33,532 bases of DNA from Candidatus Poribacteria bacterium (GTDB lineage Bacteria > Poribacteria > WGA-4E > GCA-2687025). Of the stretch, positions 8,476 through 17,006 are shown piece by piece. Both the position numbers and the translations under genes were made by a program. Location: contig VGLH01000034.1 of assembly GCA_016866785.1 (NCBI GenBank), forward strand, positions 1 to 33,532. The letters are read 5' to 3'. Numbering within the stretch: position 1 is the stretch's first letter; each line of letters opens with the position of its first letter. The notes under the pieces were generated by a model. It was not told the DNA's origin, made no database searches, and worked only from the letters and a program-made list of their open reading frames with translations.

Positions 8476-9404
8476 CCGCTGCCCCAGCTCAGCCGGATAT
8501 GCGCGTGAACATCGGCGGCATGTCGATGAGGAACCCGGTCATGACGGCGTCCGGGACATTCGGCTATGGTCAAGAGTACCGGGACTTCGTCGATCTGAAC
8601 CGGCTGGGAGCCGTCGGCGTCAAGAGCGTGACGCTTGAGCCCCGCGCTGGTAACGCGACGCCGCGCATCGCAGAGACGCCCAGCGGGATGCTCAACACGA
8701 TCGGGCTCCAGAACGTCGGGGTGGACGCGTTCATCGCGGAAAAGCTGCCCTATCTGCGCCGCTTCGACACGTCGGTTCTCGTGAATCTGTCCGGGAGGAC
8801 GGTCGGCGACTACGTCGAACTGTGCCAGCGGCTGAATGACGTGCCCGGCGTTCACGGGCTCGAACTGAATGTGTCGTGTCCGAACGTCGAACATGGCGGC
8901 ATGGAGTTCGGCGTCGACGCGGCGGTGCTAGGCGGTCTCGTCGAGGCGTGTCGACGCGTGACGGTTCTGCCGTTGATCGTGAAGCTGTCGCCGAACGTGA
9001 CGAGCATCGTCGAGATGGCGTTAGCGGCGGAACGAGCCGGAGCCGACGCCCTCGCGCTCATCAACACGCTGCTGGGTATGGCGATCGATGTCGAGACGCG
9101 CCGCCCGAAGCTGTCTCGCACGATGGGCGGGCTGTCCGGGCCCGCGATCAAGCCGATTGCCGTGCGAATGGTGTGGCAGACGTACCAGGCGGTGCGCGTC
9201 CCCATCATCGGCATGGGAGGCATCGCGAATGCCGAGGACGCCGTCGAGTTCATGCTCGCGGGCGCGACGGCGGTCGCGGTCGGCACGGCGAGCTTCGTCA
9301 ATCCGAGGGCGAGCATCGATGTCATCGACGGGCTAGAAACGTACTGCCTCGACCACGGCATCGCGAAGGTCTCCGACCTCGTCGGCAAGTGCCTGGTGGA
9401 CTGA
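8472..9404 (+). CDS. pyrD: Dihydroorotate dehydrogenase, class 1B catalytic subunit
   Basis: PyrD oxidises dihydroorotate to orotate using FMN, the fourth step of UMP synthesis, in the cytoplasm. The 310-residue product has the class 1 signature: [13 protein letters not shown] at the N-terminus, [25 protein letters not shown], the catalytic-base Cys136 in ELNVSCPN (class 1 uses Cys, class 2 uses Ser), IVKLSPN, and the FMN-phosphate loop IIGMGGI with [12 protein letters not shown]. The ATG overlaps the pyrK stop by four bases, and pairing with pyrK confirms class 1B. It is followed by pyrB after 25 bases. I saw nothing unusual in the sequence. Confidence 0.97.
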   Translation: MTAAPAQPDMRVNIGGMSMRNPVMTASGTFGYGQEYRDFVDLNRLGAVGVKSVTLEPRAGNATPRIAETPSGMLNTIGLQNVGVDAFIAEKLPYLRRFDTSVLVNLSGRTVGDYVELCQRLNDVPGVHGLELNVSCPNVEHGGMEFGVDAAVLGGLVEACRRVTVLPLIVKLSPNVTSIVEMALAAERAGADALALINTLLGMAIDVETRRPKLSRTMGGLSGPAIKPIAVRMVWQTYQAVRVPIIGMGGIANAEDAVEFMLAGATAVAVGTASFVNPRASIDVIDGLETYCLDHGIAKVSDLVGKCLVD

Positions 9405-9429
9405 CGCGGACTGAGAGGACGACAGAGCC

Positions 9430-10536
9430 ATGCGCGACTTGATTGGCATCGACGACCTGGATCGCGGCGAAATCGAGAGCGTCCTCGACCTCGCGGCGGA
9501 GATGGAAGTGCTCCGCGAAATGGGCTCAGACCTCTGCAAGGGCAAGATCCTCGCTACGATCTTTTACGAACCCAGCACGCGGACGCGCCTTTCGTTCGAG
9601 AGCGCGATGCTTCGGTTGGGCGGGGAGGTGCTCGGGTTCGCCGACCCGCAGACGACCTCGGTCGCCAAGGACGAGACGCTCGCGGACACCGTCCACATGG
9701 TGTGCAACTACTCGGACATCATCGTGATGCGGCACTCGAAGGCAGGAGCGGCGCGGCTCGCCGCCCAGCACTCCGTCGTGCCGATCGTCAATGCCGGTGA
9801 CGACGCCCATCAGCACCCGACCCAATCCCTGACGGACCTGTTCACGATCCGAAGGCTGCGGGGCGACATCTCCGAGCTCACCGTGGGCATCTGCGGCGAT
9901 CTGCGTTTTGGCAGGGCGGCTCACTCGCTCGCCTACGCTCTGGCGATGTTCGGCGCGCGGATCGTGCTGATCGCGCCAACCGGTCTCGAGTTGCCCGAAG
10001 ATGTCTCCTGGCGGCTCGACAACCTCTACGGCGCGAACACGTCACTCGCGGAGACGCCGCGCGACGTGATCGGCGAACTGGACGTTCTCTACGTGAACCG
10101 GCTCCAGAAGGAGCGGCTGCCGGCAGAGCTGGATGCGAACGCCATCAAGGATGTGGCGCGCAGCTACCGGGTCGACGCCGATCTGATGAAGCTCGCCAAG
10201 CCCGACTGCCTGGTGATGCACCCGCTGCCGCGCGTCGATGAGCTGACGCACGACCTCGACGATGACCCACGAGCGGCGTACTTCCAGCAGTCGTCCAACG
10301 GCGTGCCGGTTCGTATGGCGCTGATGGCGATGCTCCTCCGGCGCGTCGACCGCCCCGCCTTCCGCGAGAAGCCGCGTCGCGTCACGGAGCCCTCAGAGCA
10401 TGTGTGCGCGAACCCGGCGTGTGTCACGCAAGCGGAGCCGCGCGTGCGCCCGTTGGTTGAGACGGTCGACGCTGCCCGTGGTGTGAAGTGGTGCGCTTAC
10501 TGTCGATATCTGCTTCCGGACGCCAGCGGTTCGTGA
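9430..10536 (+). CDS. pyrB: Aspartate carbamoyltransferase with C-terminal PyrI-like zinc domain
   Basis: The enzyme condenses carbamoyl phosphate and aspartate, the committed step of pyrimidine synthesis. Residues 1-305 form a normal catalytic chain: YEPSTRTRLSFE (STRTR 49-53, carbamoyl-phosphate loop), SVAK (77-80), HPTQSLTDL (129-137) and HPLPRVDE (264-271). The protein continues to 368 residues. Residues 326-358 contain CANPAC...WCAYC, with Cys326, 331, 355 and 358 at spacing x4, x23, x2. That is the same spacing as the zinc-binding Cys of E. coli PyrI (109, 114, 138, 141), and the text (N-x-x-C-x-x-x-A-E-P) is similar too. The nucleotide-binding half of PyrI is absent and no pyrI follows. 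Fused catalytic/regulatory chains are known, for example in Thermotoga maritima. The GTGA at its 3' end overlaps the next start. Confidence 0.93.
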   Translation: MRDLIGIDDLDRGEIESVLDLAAEMEVLREMGSDLCKGKILATIFYEPSTRTRLSFESAMLRLGGEVLGFADPQTTSVAKDETLADTVHMVCNYSDIIVMRHSKAGAARLAAQHSVVPIVNAGDDAHQHPTQSLTDLFTIRRLRGDISELTVGICGDLRFGRAAHSLAYALAMFGARIVLIAPTGLELPEDVSWRLDNLYGANTSLAETPRDVIGELDVLYVNRLQKERLPAELDANAIKDVARSYRVDADLMKLAKPDCLVMHPLPRVDELTHDLDDDPRAAYFQQSSNGVPVRMALMAMLLRRVDRPAFREKPRRVTEPSEHVCANPACVTQAEPRVRPLVETVDAARGVKWCAYCRYLLPDASGS

Positions 10537-12602
10537 TCCGGGCGCTCCTGCTGGCGACTGTCCTGGTCGCCCCTGGCGTCCGTGCGGAAAGGACGACACC
10601 CATGCCAGCGCAGCCCATGCCGGAGCATCCTCGCCTGCTGTTCACGCCCTCGTCGATTGCCGAGATGAAGGATCGCGTGGCGCGTTACGACTGGGCGCGC
10701 GAACGCTGGAACGCACTCAAACGCCGCGCCGACGACGTGCTCGACGATCCGATCGAGCTCCCGCCGCGCGGCGGCAACTGGTGGCACTGGTACGCCTCGC
10801 CGCGAAACGGAGCCCCACTGAGAACCGGCGAGCAGATCGGTCCCTGGCGCTGGGAGCACGTCAGCCCGGTCGACGGCGAGGTGTTCCTGGGCGATCCGTC
10901 GGAACCGAGCAAGGACTACGACGGCGTCGCCATCTCCGGCGTGCACAGCCGTTACGCCCGGATCGTTCTCGACCTGGGCATCGCGCATGCGATGACCGGC
11001 GAGTCGGGCTACGCCGACAAAGCGCGGGACGTGCTCCTCGCCTACGCGGACAAGTACCTGAGCTATCCGCTCCACACGATCCGGGGCGAGGAGCGCATCG
11101 GCGGCGGTCGCGTGGGCCCCCAGACGCTCGACGAAGCCGTTTGGCTCATCCCAATCTGCCAGGGAGCCGATCTGATATGGGATCGACTCAGCGAACGGGA
11201 TCGAGATGAGATCGGATCGAAGCTGCTGATTCCAGCCGCGAGAGACGTGATCCTCCCGCACGAGATGGGCGTTCACAACATCCAGTGCTGGAAGAACAGC
11301 GCCGTCGGATTGGTCGGGTTCCTGCTCGGCGACGATGACCTGATCCGCGAAGCCATCGACAACCCGACACGAGGCTACCGCCGACAGATGGAGGGCGGCG
11401 TGCTCCCCGACGGCGTCTGGTGGGAAGGCGCGTGGGGATACCACTTCTACACGGTCTCCGCGCTGTGGTCCCTCACGGAAGCGGCGCGGAACTGCGGCAT
11501 CGACCTCTACGGCGACGCGTTCCGACGGATGTTCGAAGCGCCGCTGAACCTCGTCATGCCCGACGGCAAGCTGCCCGCGTTCAACGACAGCGGCACGGTC
11601 GATCTGCGCGGCTCCGCGCCGATCTACGAGCTCTCCTACGCCAGGTACGGCTCTGAACGCTTCGCCGATCTGCTGAGCGCGAGCGGCGCGACCAGCGACT
11701 ACGCTCTGTGGTTCCGCTTAGGCGACCTTCCTGCCGCAACGGCGCGGACCTGGACGAGCGAAAACCACACCGGCTCCGGGTACGCCGTCTTGGCGCGCGG
11801 CGAGGGAGCCGACGCGACATGGGTCTGCCTGAAGTACGGTCCGCACGGCGGCGGACACGGGCACCCGGACAAGTTGAACCTGGCGCTCTACGCCCACGGG
11901 GAACTGATCGGGCTCGATCCAGGAACCGCGCGCTACGGTCAGCCGATCCAGGCGGGATGGTACCGAACGACCTTCGCGCACAACACGCTCACGGTCGATC
12001 AGACATCGCAGAAGCCGGCGGAAGGGCGCTGTCTGGCGTTCGGCAGTTCAGACGGAGTGGACTTCGCCGTCACGCAGGCAGGTGACATCTACGACGGCGT
12101 TCGCTTCATGCGGTCGGTTGCGCTGGTGTCAGCCGGCTTGATCGTCGTGCATGACCGCATCGACTGCGACCGAGATCGTACCCTCGACCTCGCGATGCAC
12201 CTGGAGGGCTCCTGGGAGCAAGTGCCTGCGGGAGAACCGTGGTCAGTTCCCGAAGCCGATGGCTACCGCTACTTGCGGGATTCCACGACGCGCACGAGCG
12301 AAACGACCACGCTCGGACTCCGCGTGAGCGATGCGCTGCGGGCAAGCGTCCTGCTCGCGTCCGGCGAGCCAACCGAGATCATCACAGCGACCGGGGTCGG
12401 TGACCACACCGAAGATCGCGTGCCGGTGGTGGTGTTCCGTCGTCGTGGGAACCGGATGTCGCTGGCGTGGTGCGTTGCGCTGAACGGCGCACCGAAGTCG
12501 CTGAAGTCGGAGGGAACCATCGTCGAGGCGGTCGATGCGACCGGGAAACGCTGGCGGCTGGACTTCGGCGGAGACAGCGTCGCCGTCCTCGATGCGCCCT
12601 AG
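10533..12602 (+). CDS. Secreted heparinase II/III-like polysaccharide lyase
   Basis: The protein is predicted to be exported and to act on uronic-acid-containing polysaccharides. From the GTG at 10533 (overlapping the pyrB stop as GTGA) it has 689 residues with a clear signal peptide ending near GVRA-ER. An earlier in-frame GTG at 10488 would add 15 residues. Residues ~30-400 look like the alpha/alpha toroid seen in alginate and heparin lyases (DEAVWLIPICQGADLIWD, MGVHNIQCWKNSAVGL, WEGAWGYHFYTVSALW). Residues ~420-560 carry the heparinase II/III beta domain: GPHGGGHGHPDKLNL, LDPGTARYG and TTFAHNTLTVDQ. The His-rich GGGHGHPDKL and AHNTL motifs are the usual catalytic/metal region. The C-terminal part is beta-rich. 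The actual substrate is unknown. Its overlap with pyrB is positional rather than functional as far as can be seen. Confidence 0.88.
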   Translation: MIRALLLATVLVAPGVRAERTTPMPAQPMPEHPRLLFTPSSIAEMKDRVARYDWARERWNALKRRADDVLDDPIELPPRGGNWWHWYASPRNGAPLRTGEQIGPWRWEHVSPVDGEVFLGDPSEPSKDYDGVAISGVHSRYARIVLDLGIAHAMTGESGYADKARDVLLAYADKYLSYPLHTIRGEERIGGGRVGPQTLDEAVWLIPICQGADLIWDRLSERDRDEIGSKLLIPAARDVILPHEMGVHNIQCWKNSAVGLVGFLLGDDDLIREAIDNPTRGYRRQMEGGVLPDGVWWEGAWGYHFYTVSALWSLTEAARNCGIDLYGDAFRRMFEAPLNLVMPDGKLPAFNDSGTVDLRGSAPIYELSYARYGSERFADLLSASGATSDYALWFRLGDLPAATARTWTSENHTGSGYAVLARGEGADATWVCLKYGPHGGGHGHPDKLNLALYAHGELIGLDPGTARYGQPIQAGWYRTTFAHNTLTVDQTSQKPAEGRCLAFGSSDGVDFAVTQAGDIYDGVRFMRSVALVSAGLIVVHDRIDCDRDRTLDLAMHLEGSWEQVPAGEPWSVPEADGYRYLRDSTTRTSETTTLGLRVSDALRASVLLASGEPTEIITATGVGDHTEDRVPVVVFRRRGNRMSLAWCVALNGAPKSLKSEGTIVEAVDATGKRWRLDFGGDSVAVLDAP

Positions 12603-13474
12603 CCCGGCCTCCGACGAAGCTCTCGCCGTCGGAAGAACCCCAGCAGCGGCTCGATGTACGGCTCGGACGTGAGAACGGACACCGTGTCGACGCGTAGCTG
12701 GCGGAAGAGCTCTCGTCGAGCGACGTCCTGATCGCGCACGGCTCGCCCCGAAGGCGCGACCTGGATCGCGCCCGTCTCCGCGTCCACCCAGCGCACCAGT
12801 CCCACATCGGGTAGCTCACGCTCGAGGGGGTCCCGTATCTCCAGCGCGACGACATCGTGCCGCTTGGCGGCGACGCGGAGCGCATGGTCGTACCCGGAGG
12901 CGTGGAAGTCGCTCAGGATGAACGCCGTGCTGCGCCGTCGCGTCACGCGCGAGAAGAAGTCGAGAGCGGCTTCCAGGTTCGTGCCCCGCTCTGTCGGGCG
13001 ATGGGTCAGTATCTCGCGCACGACTCGGAGGACGTGTCTCCTGCCCTTCCGAGGTGGAACGTACTGCTCGACTCGATCCGTGAACAGAATCAGACCCACC
13101 TTGTCGTTGTTCTGGATCGCTGCCAGCGCGAGGACGGCGCTGATCTCGGCGGCGAGTGAGCTCTTGAGCCGGTGCGAACCGACCTGGAGGGATCCGCTGG
13201 CATCGACGATGAGGATCAGAACGCTCTCGCGCTCCTCGACGTAGCGCTTGATGTAAGCCTGCCCCATCCGCGCCGTGACGTTCCAGTCGATGGATCGGAT
13301 GTCGTCGCCCGGCTCGTAGGGGCGCACTTCCGCGAACTCGATCCCCTGTCCCTTGAACACGCTGCTGTACTCACCCGTGAACAGATGGGTCACCAGGCGC
13401 AGGGCGACCATCTCGATACGGCGCACGTTCGCGAAGACTTCGGGCGAAATCGCCGGTTCACGATGGGTCGCCAT
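12599..13474 (-). CDS. DUF58 domain protein (vWA-like)
   Basis: The 291-residue protein has the DUF58 signature near residues 44-70 (GIEFAEVRPYEPGDDIRSI, DWNVTAR) followed by a vWA fold with a MIDAS-like DASGS at 91-95, and a later ILSDFHASG. DUF58 proteins usually work with a MoxR-family AAA ATPase and membrane vWA proteins in assembly or maturation of envelope or metalloenzyme complexes. No MoxR gene lies next to it here, although the fragment at 2-529 is also a vWA protein. Its 3' end overlaps the convergent lyase gene by four bases, with no room for a terminator between them. The ATG at 13474 lies 12 bases after the upstream lipoprotein gene, so the two form an operon. The precise function is unknown. 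Confidence 0.9.
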   Translation of the reverse strand: MATHREPAISPEVFANVRRIEMVALRLVTHLFTGEYSSVFKGQGIEFAEVRPYEPGDDIRSIDWNVTARMGQAYIKRYVEERESVLILIVDASGSLQVGSHRLKSSLAAEISAVLALAAIQNNDKVGLILFTDRVEQYVPPRKGRRHVLRVVREILTHRPTERGTNLEAALDFFSRVTRRRSTAFILSDFHASGYDHALRVAAKRHDVVALEIRDPLERELPDVGLVRWVDAETGAIQVAPSGRAVRDQDVARRELFRQLRVDTVSVLTSEPYIEPLLGFFRRRELRRRPG

Positions 13475-13486
13475 GGCGTTCCGATG

Positions 13487-13981
13487 TCAGGGGCCCACGC
13501 CCGAAGAGACCGCGCGCTTCTGCTTCGGGTGCAGGTTCCCGTTGATCGCGACGTCGACGGACTTCTCGATGAGGAGGGCGTGCTGGTTGCTCACGACGAG
13601 GACGAACACCGAGGGCTGAGTCGCCTTGACGTTGTGTTTCCAGTCGGCGACCTTGGCGACCTCGACCGCCGCAACATATTCGCGCTTCTTCTTCCATGCC
13701 TCGAACTGCGGATCGCCCTCGAACAAGAGGACGTTCACGTCGCCGCTGGCGTGGACGTCAAACGTGACATCGGAGCCGCCGGGCACTTCGACCTTCCACC
13801 AGAGGTACTTCCGGGCTGGAGCCTTCGACGTGCTCTCCGCGAGTGTGACCGGCACCGGCTTCTGCATGATCGCGGAGCCCGTCGCCTCAAGGACCGGCGC
13901 AACGCCAGGAACCATGAGCGGCGCCGCAGCACACCCGCCCAGAACGACCACGAATCCCACCGCAGCCCACAGACGAACCAT
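13487..13981 (-). CDS. Small predicted lipoprotein
   Basis: The 164-residue protein starts MVRLWAAVGFVVVLGGCAAAP, a lipoprotein signal with Cys17 in the lipobox LGGC. The mature part has a short linker and then a beta-rich domain (KYLWWKVEVPGGSDVTFDV, SGDVNVLLFEGDPQF) resembling pre-peptidase-C-like or jelly-roll sandwiches, but no family was recognised. GAGAGGA about 8 bases upstream supports the ATG. It precedes the DUF58 gene by 12 bases, suggesting that the two cooperate at the envelope. It is predicted to be membrane-anchored by lipid; enzymatic residues are not evident. Confidence 0.8.
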   Translation of the reverse strand: MVRLWAAVGFVVVLGGCAAAPLMVPGVAPVLEATGSAIMQKPVPVTLAESTSKAPARKYLWWKVEVPGGSDVTFDVHASGDVNVLLFEGDPQFEAWKKKREYVAAVEVAKVADWKHNVKATQPSVFVLVVSNQHALLIEKSVDVAINGNLHPKQKRAVSSGVGP

Positions 13982-14151
13982 GGACGATTCCTCTCATGGC
14001 AGGAACGCGATGCGCTGACACACTCCGTCGCGCTGCCGGTTTGGCGCGCTCATCCGGCAATTGTACTGCCTAACCAAGCCGGACGCGCGGGAGTTTTTGC
14101 GTGCTGACCCCGGAGGGATAATCCGCCCGCGAGAGTCAGCCGTCGTGCTGT

Positions 14152-15894
14152 CTACGGGGTGTTGGCTGCCACTGGGCTCAGAGCCCTGAGCGCTCCTTCG
14201 GCAGCCGCTCGAACGGCGGCGGACGCATCTGAAGCTGCCGATTCGAGCGCCGTTCTCGCCGACTCGGCGCGCAGCTTGCCCAGCGCGGCGGCGGCGTTGG
14301 CTCGGACGCCCGAGGTGAACGTCGCATCGGTCAGCGCCGCTTGGAGAGACGTCGCAGCCTGGGCGTTTCGGCTGGAACCGAGGGCTTCGGCGGCTGTCAT
14401 CGCGTCGGCGATGTCGCTGTCGGTGAGGATTGCCGCCAGAGCCGCGACCGCCGCGTCGGTTCCGACGCTGCCCAGCGCCAGGATGGCTGCTTGGGCTCGC
14501 GCGGCGACAGACGCCATCTCGCGGTCGATCTCGCCCACGGACCGCGCTCGAGGCGCTGTCGCTGCGGCAGCGCTGCGGGCAGTACGCTGCGGCGGGGGCG
14601 GCAACGGCACGTTCGGCTCCGCTTCGGTCGGAGCCGTCGTCAACGTGGCGATTCCGACCGTGCGCGGCTCCGGTTGCGATGCGGCATTCGCCTTGCCCTG
14701 GGCTTCTTTCTCAGCGGCGTCGATGCGCGCGTTCAGGGCGTCCGTCTTGCGCTTGAGCCTCGCCAGTTCCTCGAACCGCTTGGTGCGCTTCTCCAACGAA
14801 GACATGCCGCGCTTGAGCTGCGACGTCTGTTGACGCACCTCCTGATCGGACAATGGCGCGTCACCGAAGGCGTCGTCGCTGTCGTCGGCGGGCGTCGGAG
14901 CAGCGGCGACGGGTTCGGGAGCGGGTTCCGGCGCAACGACGGCGGCGCGTCCGCGCGATTCCGCCTCGAGAACCGCTAAAGCGCGTTCATCGACCAACTC
15001 AGCCATGCGCGCGCTGGCGGCGGAGTAGATGCTCTGAAGCGGGCTGACGACCGGATCACCGATCTCACGAAGAGATGCCGCGACATGACGCCGCACGGCG
15101 GGAGCCGAGGAGTCGAGCGACTCCATCAGGTCTGGGATCGCTGCCTCTCCGAGGCGGCTCGCCGCAGCGGACGCAACCCCAGCGACGCGCGGCGACGAGT
15201 CAGAGAACAGAGCGATCAGGCTGGGAACCGTCGTGGGGTTCCCGATGTTCCCCAGCGAACGCGCGGACAGCATGCGCACCGAAGGGTCGTCGCTCTGCGT
15301 GCCTCGGATGAGCGCGTCGATGCCGTAGCTCCCGACTCGCTCGAGCGCCAGCGCGGCTTCTGCGCGAAGGGGAGCGCTCGCCGATTCGGATAGCAGCGCT
15401 GCCTCCAACGCGCCGACCGTCATCGGTTGCCCGGTCCGACCCATGGCGTGGAGCACCTGCGCGCGCACCTGCGGACTCGGGTCAGCGGTCGCACTCAGCA
15501 GGGCTCGCGCTGCTTCCTCGGTTCCAATGCGTCCCAAAGCCTGCGCAGCCGCCTGGCGAACCAGCGCGTTGCGGTCGAGCAGCGCACGGTCGAGCTCCGG
15601 CACGCTGCCGGCGTCACTCAGCGCACCCAAGGCAGACGCGGCGTTCACGCGCAGCCCGGCTTCGCTGGAGGACAGCGCCTGCTTCAGCGCCGCGACGGCG
15701 GAGTCGCGTTCTGCTGCATCCACAAAGGCTGAAGCGCCCAAAGACCTCGCCGCTTGCCAGCGCGCCACGTCGGTGCGGGCAGATGTCAATGCCGTGATCA
15801 GGTCCGGGACGGCGGGAGCCTGAGCCGAGACGCTCGTGGTGACGACGACCGCGAGCGCCCCGACGAGGAATGACGATGCGTTGAGACAGCGCAT
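14152..15894 (-). CDS. Secreted HEAT-repeat protein with internal coiled-coil linker
   Basis: The 580-residue product has a signal peptide (SSFLVGALAVVVTTSVSAQA). Residues ~28-295 are a run of HEAT/PBS-lyase-type repeats, with recurring cores such as VRQAAAQALGRIG, LRAEAALALERVG and VRMLSARSLGNIG. A Pro/Ala/acidic linker follows (about 320-355), then a charged segment likely to form a coiled coil (QLKRGMSSLEKRTKRFEELARL), then another low-complexity linker. The last ~120 residues return to HEAT repeats (NAAAALGKLRAESA, VRAAAEGALRALSP). It is probably a scaffold in the periplasm; no catalytic residues are apparent. The ATG at 15894 is chosen over one at 15918 because CAGGAG lies 6-7 bases upstream and the signal peptide then starts properly. 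Confidence 0.85.
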   Translation of the reverse strand: MRCLNASSFLVGALAVVVTTSVSAQAPAVPDLITALTSARTDVARWQAARSLGASAFVDAAERDSAVAALKQALSSSEAGLRVNAASALGALSDAGSVPELDRALLDRNALVRQAAAQALGRIGTEEAARALLSATADPSPQVRAQVLHAMGRTGQPMTVGALEAALLSESASAPLRAEAALALERVGSYGIDALIRGTQSDDPSVRMLSARSLGNIGNPTTVPSLIALFSDSSPRVAGVASAAASRLGEAAIPDLMESLDSSAPAVRRHVAASLREIGDPVVSPLQSIYSAASARMAELVDERALAVLEAESRGRAAVVAPEPAPEPVAAAPTPADDSDDAFGDAPLSDQEVRQQTSQLKRGMSSLEKRTKRFEELARLKRKTDALNARIDAAEKEAQGKANAASQPEPRTVGIATLTTAPTEAEPNVPLPPPPQRTARSAAAATAPRARSVGEIDREMASVAARAQAAILALGSVGTDAAVAALAAILTDSDIADAMTAAEALGSSRNAQAATSLQAALTDATFTSGVRANAAAALGKLRAESARTALESAASDASAAVRAAAEGALRALSPVAANTP

Positions 15895-15905
15895 GACCGC
15901 TCCTG

Positions 15906-15957
15906 CGATAGACTGCAACCTAGGGGATGGTTGTCGAGCGTTCGTACAGGTCTATCG
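15906..15957. repeat. 8-bp inverted repeat upstream of the HEAT-repeat gene
   Basis: Arms CGATAGAC (15906-15913) and GTCTATCG (15950-15957) are perfect inverted copies 36 bases apart. Inside them is a smaller pair, CAACC and GGTTG. The left arm is 11 bases from the HEAT-gene start codon, so on the minus strand the structure spans the probable promoter/leader. It could be a regulator site or an mRNA hairpin; it may also be chance. Confidence 0.3.
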
Positions 15958-16025
15958 GCAGATCGCTCGGAGGGGTTGAGCGGCTAACCAGCGGTCGGAA
16001 TGGCGGCATCGCGACAACCCGACGG

Positions 16026-16982
16026 CTACTGGACTCGTGGCATCGATCGCTTCTCTCGCGCCACTTCGAGGACCGCCTCGATGTTCTCGACCGGCACGTC
16101 GCCCTGGATCGCCTGTGCCGGGGACAGGATGTATCCACCGCCCTCGCTCATCATGTCGCGGATGCGGCGCGCCTCGTCTCGCACCTCGTCGGGCGTCCCG
16201 TACGGGAGGGTCAACTGGGTGCTGATGCCGCCCCAGAACGTCAGGCGGTCGCCGTAATCCGCCTTGAGCTGGGCGATGTCCATGCACTCCGGCTGAACCG
16301 GGTTCAGCACGTCCAGCCCCATCTCCAGCAGTCGCGGGATGAGTACATCGACGCATCCGCACGAGTGGAGCCAAACGTCCTTGCCGTAGGAATGAACCAG
16401 ATCGTACTCGCGGTGTTCTCCGGGCGCGATCATGTCCTCCCAGACCGCAGGCGACATGAGCAGCCCGCGCTGGGAGCCCCAGTCGCTGCCCAGCAGGACG
16501 CCGTCGATCTCGTCGATGTGGAGGAAGTTCTCCAGCATGACCATATTCTTATCGACGATCCGCGTGCAGAGCTTCTTGGCGAAGTCGTAGTCCGCCGCCA
16601 TGTCGGCGAGGAAGTTCTCGATGCCCCTCGCCGCGTTCGCCTTCTCGAAGTGGCTCCCCCAGATGGTGACGAGGAAGTACTTGTCGCTTTGGTCGCGCCG
16701 CGCCTTGATGTGGTCTTCGAGTCGGTCGTAGCTGCCGCTTCCCATGACGGTCGGCGGCGAGTTCGGCGTCGCCTGTCTGCGCCAGTCGGAGCCGAGGCGG
16801 TGCCATCCCCACCAGGGCACGCCGATGCTCTCGATGTCGTTGTCCAGCCATGCGCCGACGTCTTCGACGCCGAAGGCTTCGCATATCTGCGTGTTCGTTT
16901 CGCCGGTCGTCATGATCGAGTACGGAACTCGGTCCGTGTTGCGGTGCGCGATGGCGGCCTTCACGTATTCTCGAGACGTCAT
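16026..16982 (-). CDS. URO-D-superfamily protein, probable corrinoid/cofactor methyltransferase
   Basis: The 318-residue protein belongs to the uroporphyrinogen decarboxylase fold group, which includes HemE and the MtaA/MtbA methyltransferases. It starts MTSREYVKAAIAHRNTDRVPY, the 'R-x3-A-x4-x-PDRVP' opening of the family. It has LHSCGCVDVLIPRLLEMG, the H-x-C motif that binds zinc in the methyltransferase branch, followed by DVLNPVQPE and LTFWGGISTQ. HemE lacks that His/Cys site, so a methyl-transfer role, moving a methyl group from a corrinoid protein or small molecule, is more likely. GGAGGA lies about 10 bases upstream of the ATG. It is the second gene of a two-gene operon with the paralogue at 17007-18275 (24-base gap). 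No corrinoid-binding partner is in the window, and the substrate is unknown. Confidence 0.85.
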   Translation of the reverse strand: MTSREYVKAAIAHRNTDRVPYSIMTTGETNTQICEAFGVEDVGAWLDNDIESIGVPWWGWHRLGSDWRRQATPNSPPTVMGSGSYDRLEDHIKARRDQSDKYFLVTIWGSHFEKANAARGIENFLADMAADYDFAKKLCTRIVDKNMVMLENFLHIDEIDGVLLGSDWGSQRGLLMSPAVWEDMIAPGEHREYDLVHSYGKDVWLHSCGCVDVLIPRLLEMGLDVLNPVQPECMDIAQLKADYGDRLTFWGGISTQLTLPYGTPDEVRDEARRIRDMMSEGGGYILSPAQAIQGDVPVENIEAVLEVAREKRSMPRVQ

Positions 16983-17006
16983 GCGACCCGGGTCCTCCGT
17001 TGACAG

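Noticed and set aside
14044-14088. Imperfect hairpin (TCCGGC/GCCGGA plus GCGCG/CGCGC) with a T-run on the + side.
   Set aside because: No + strand gene ends here, so it cannot be a usual terminator; possibly part of the lipoprotein leader.
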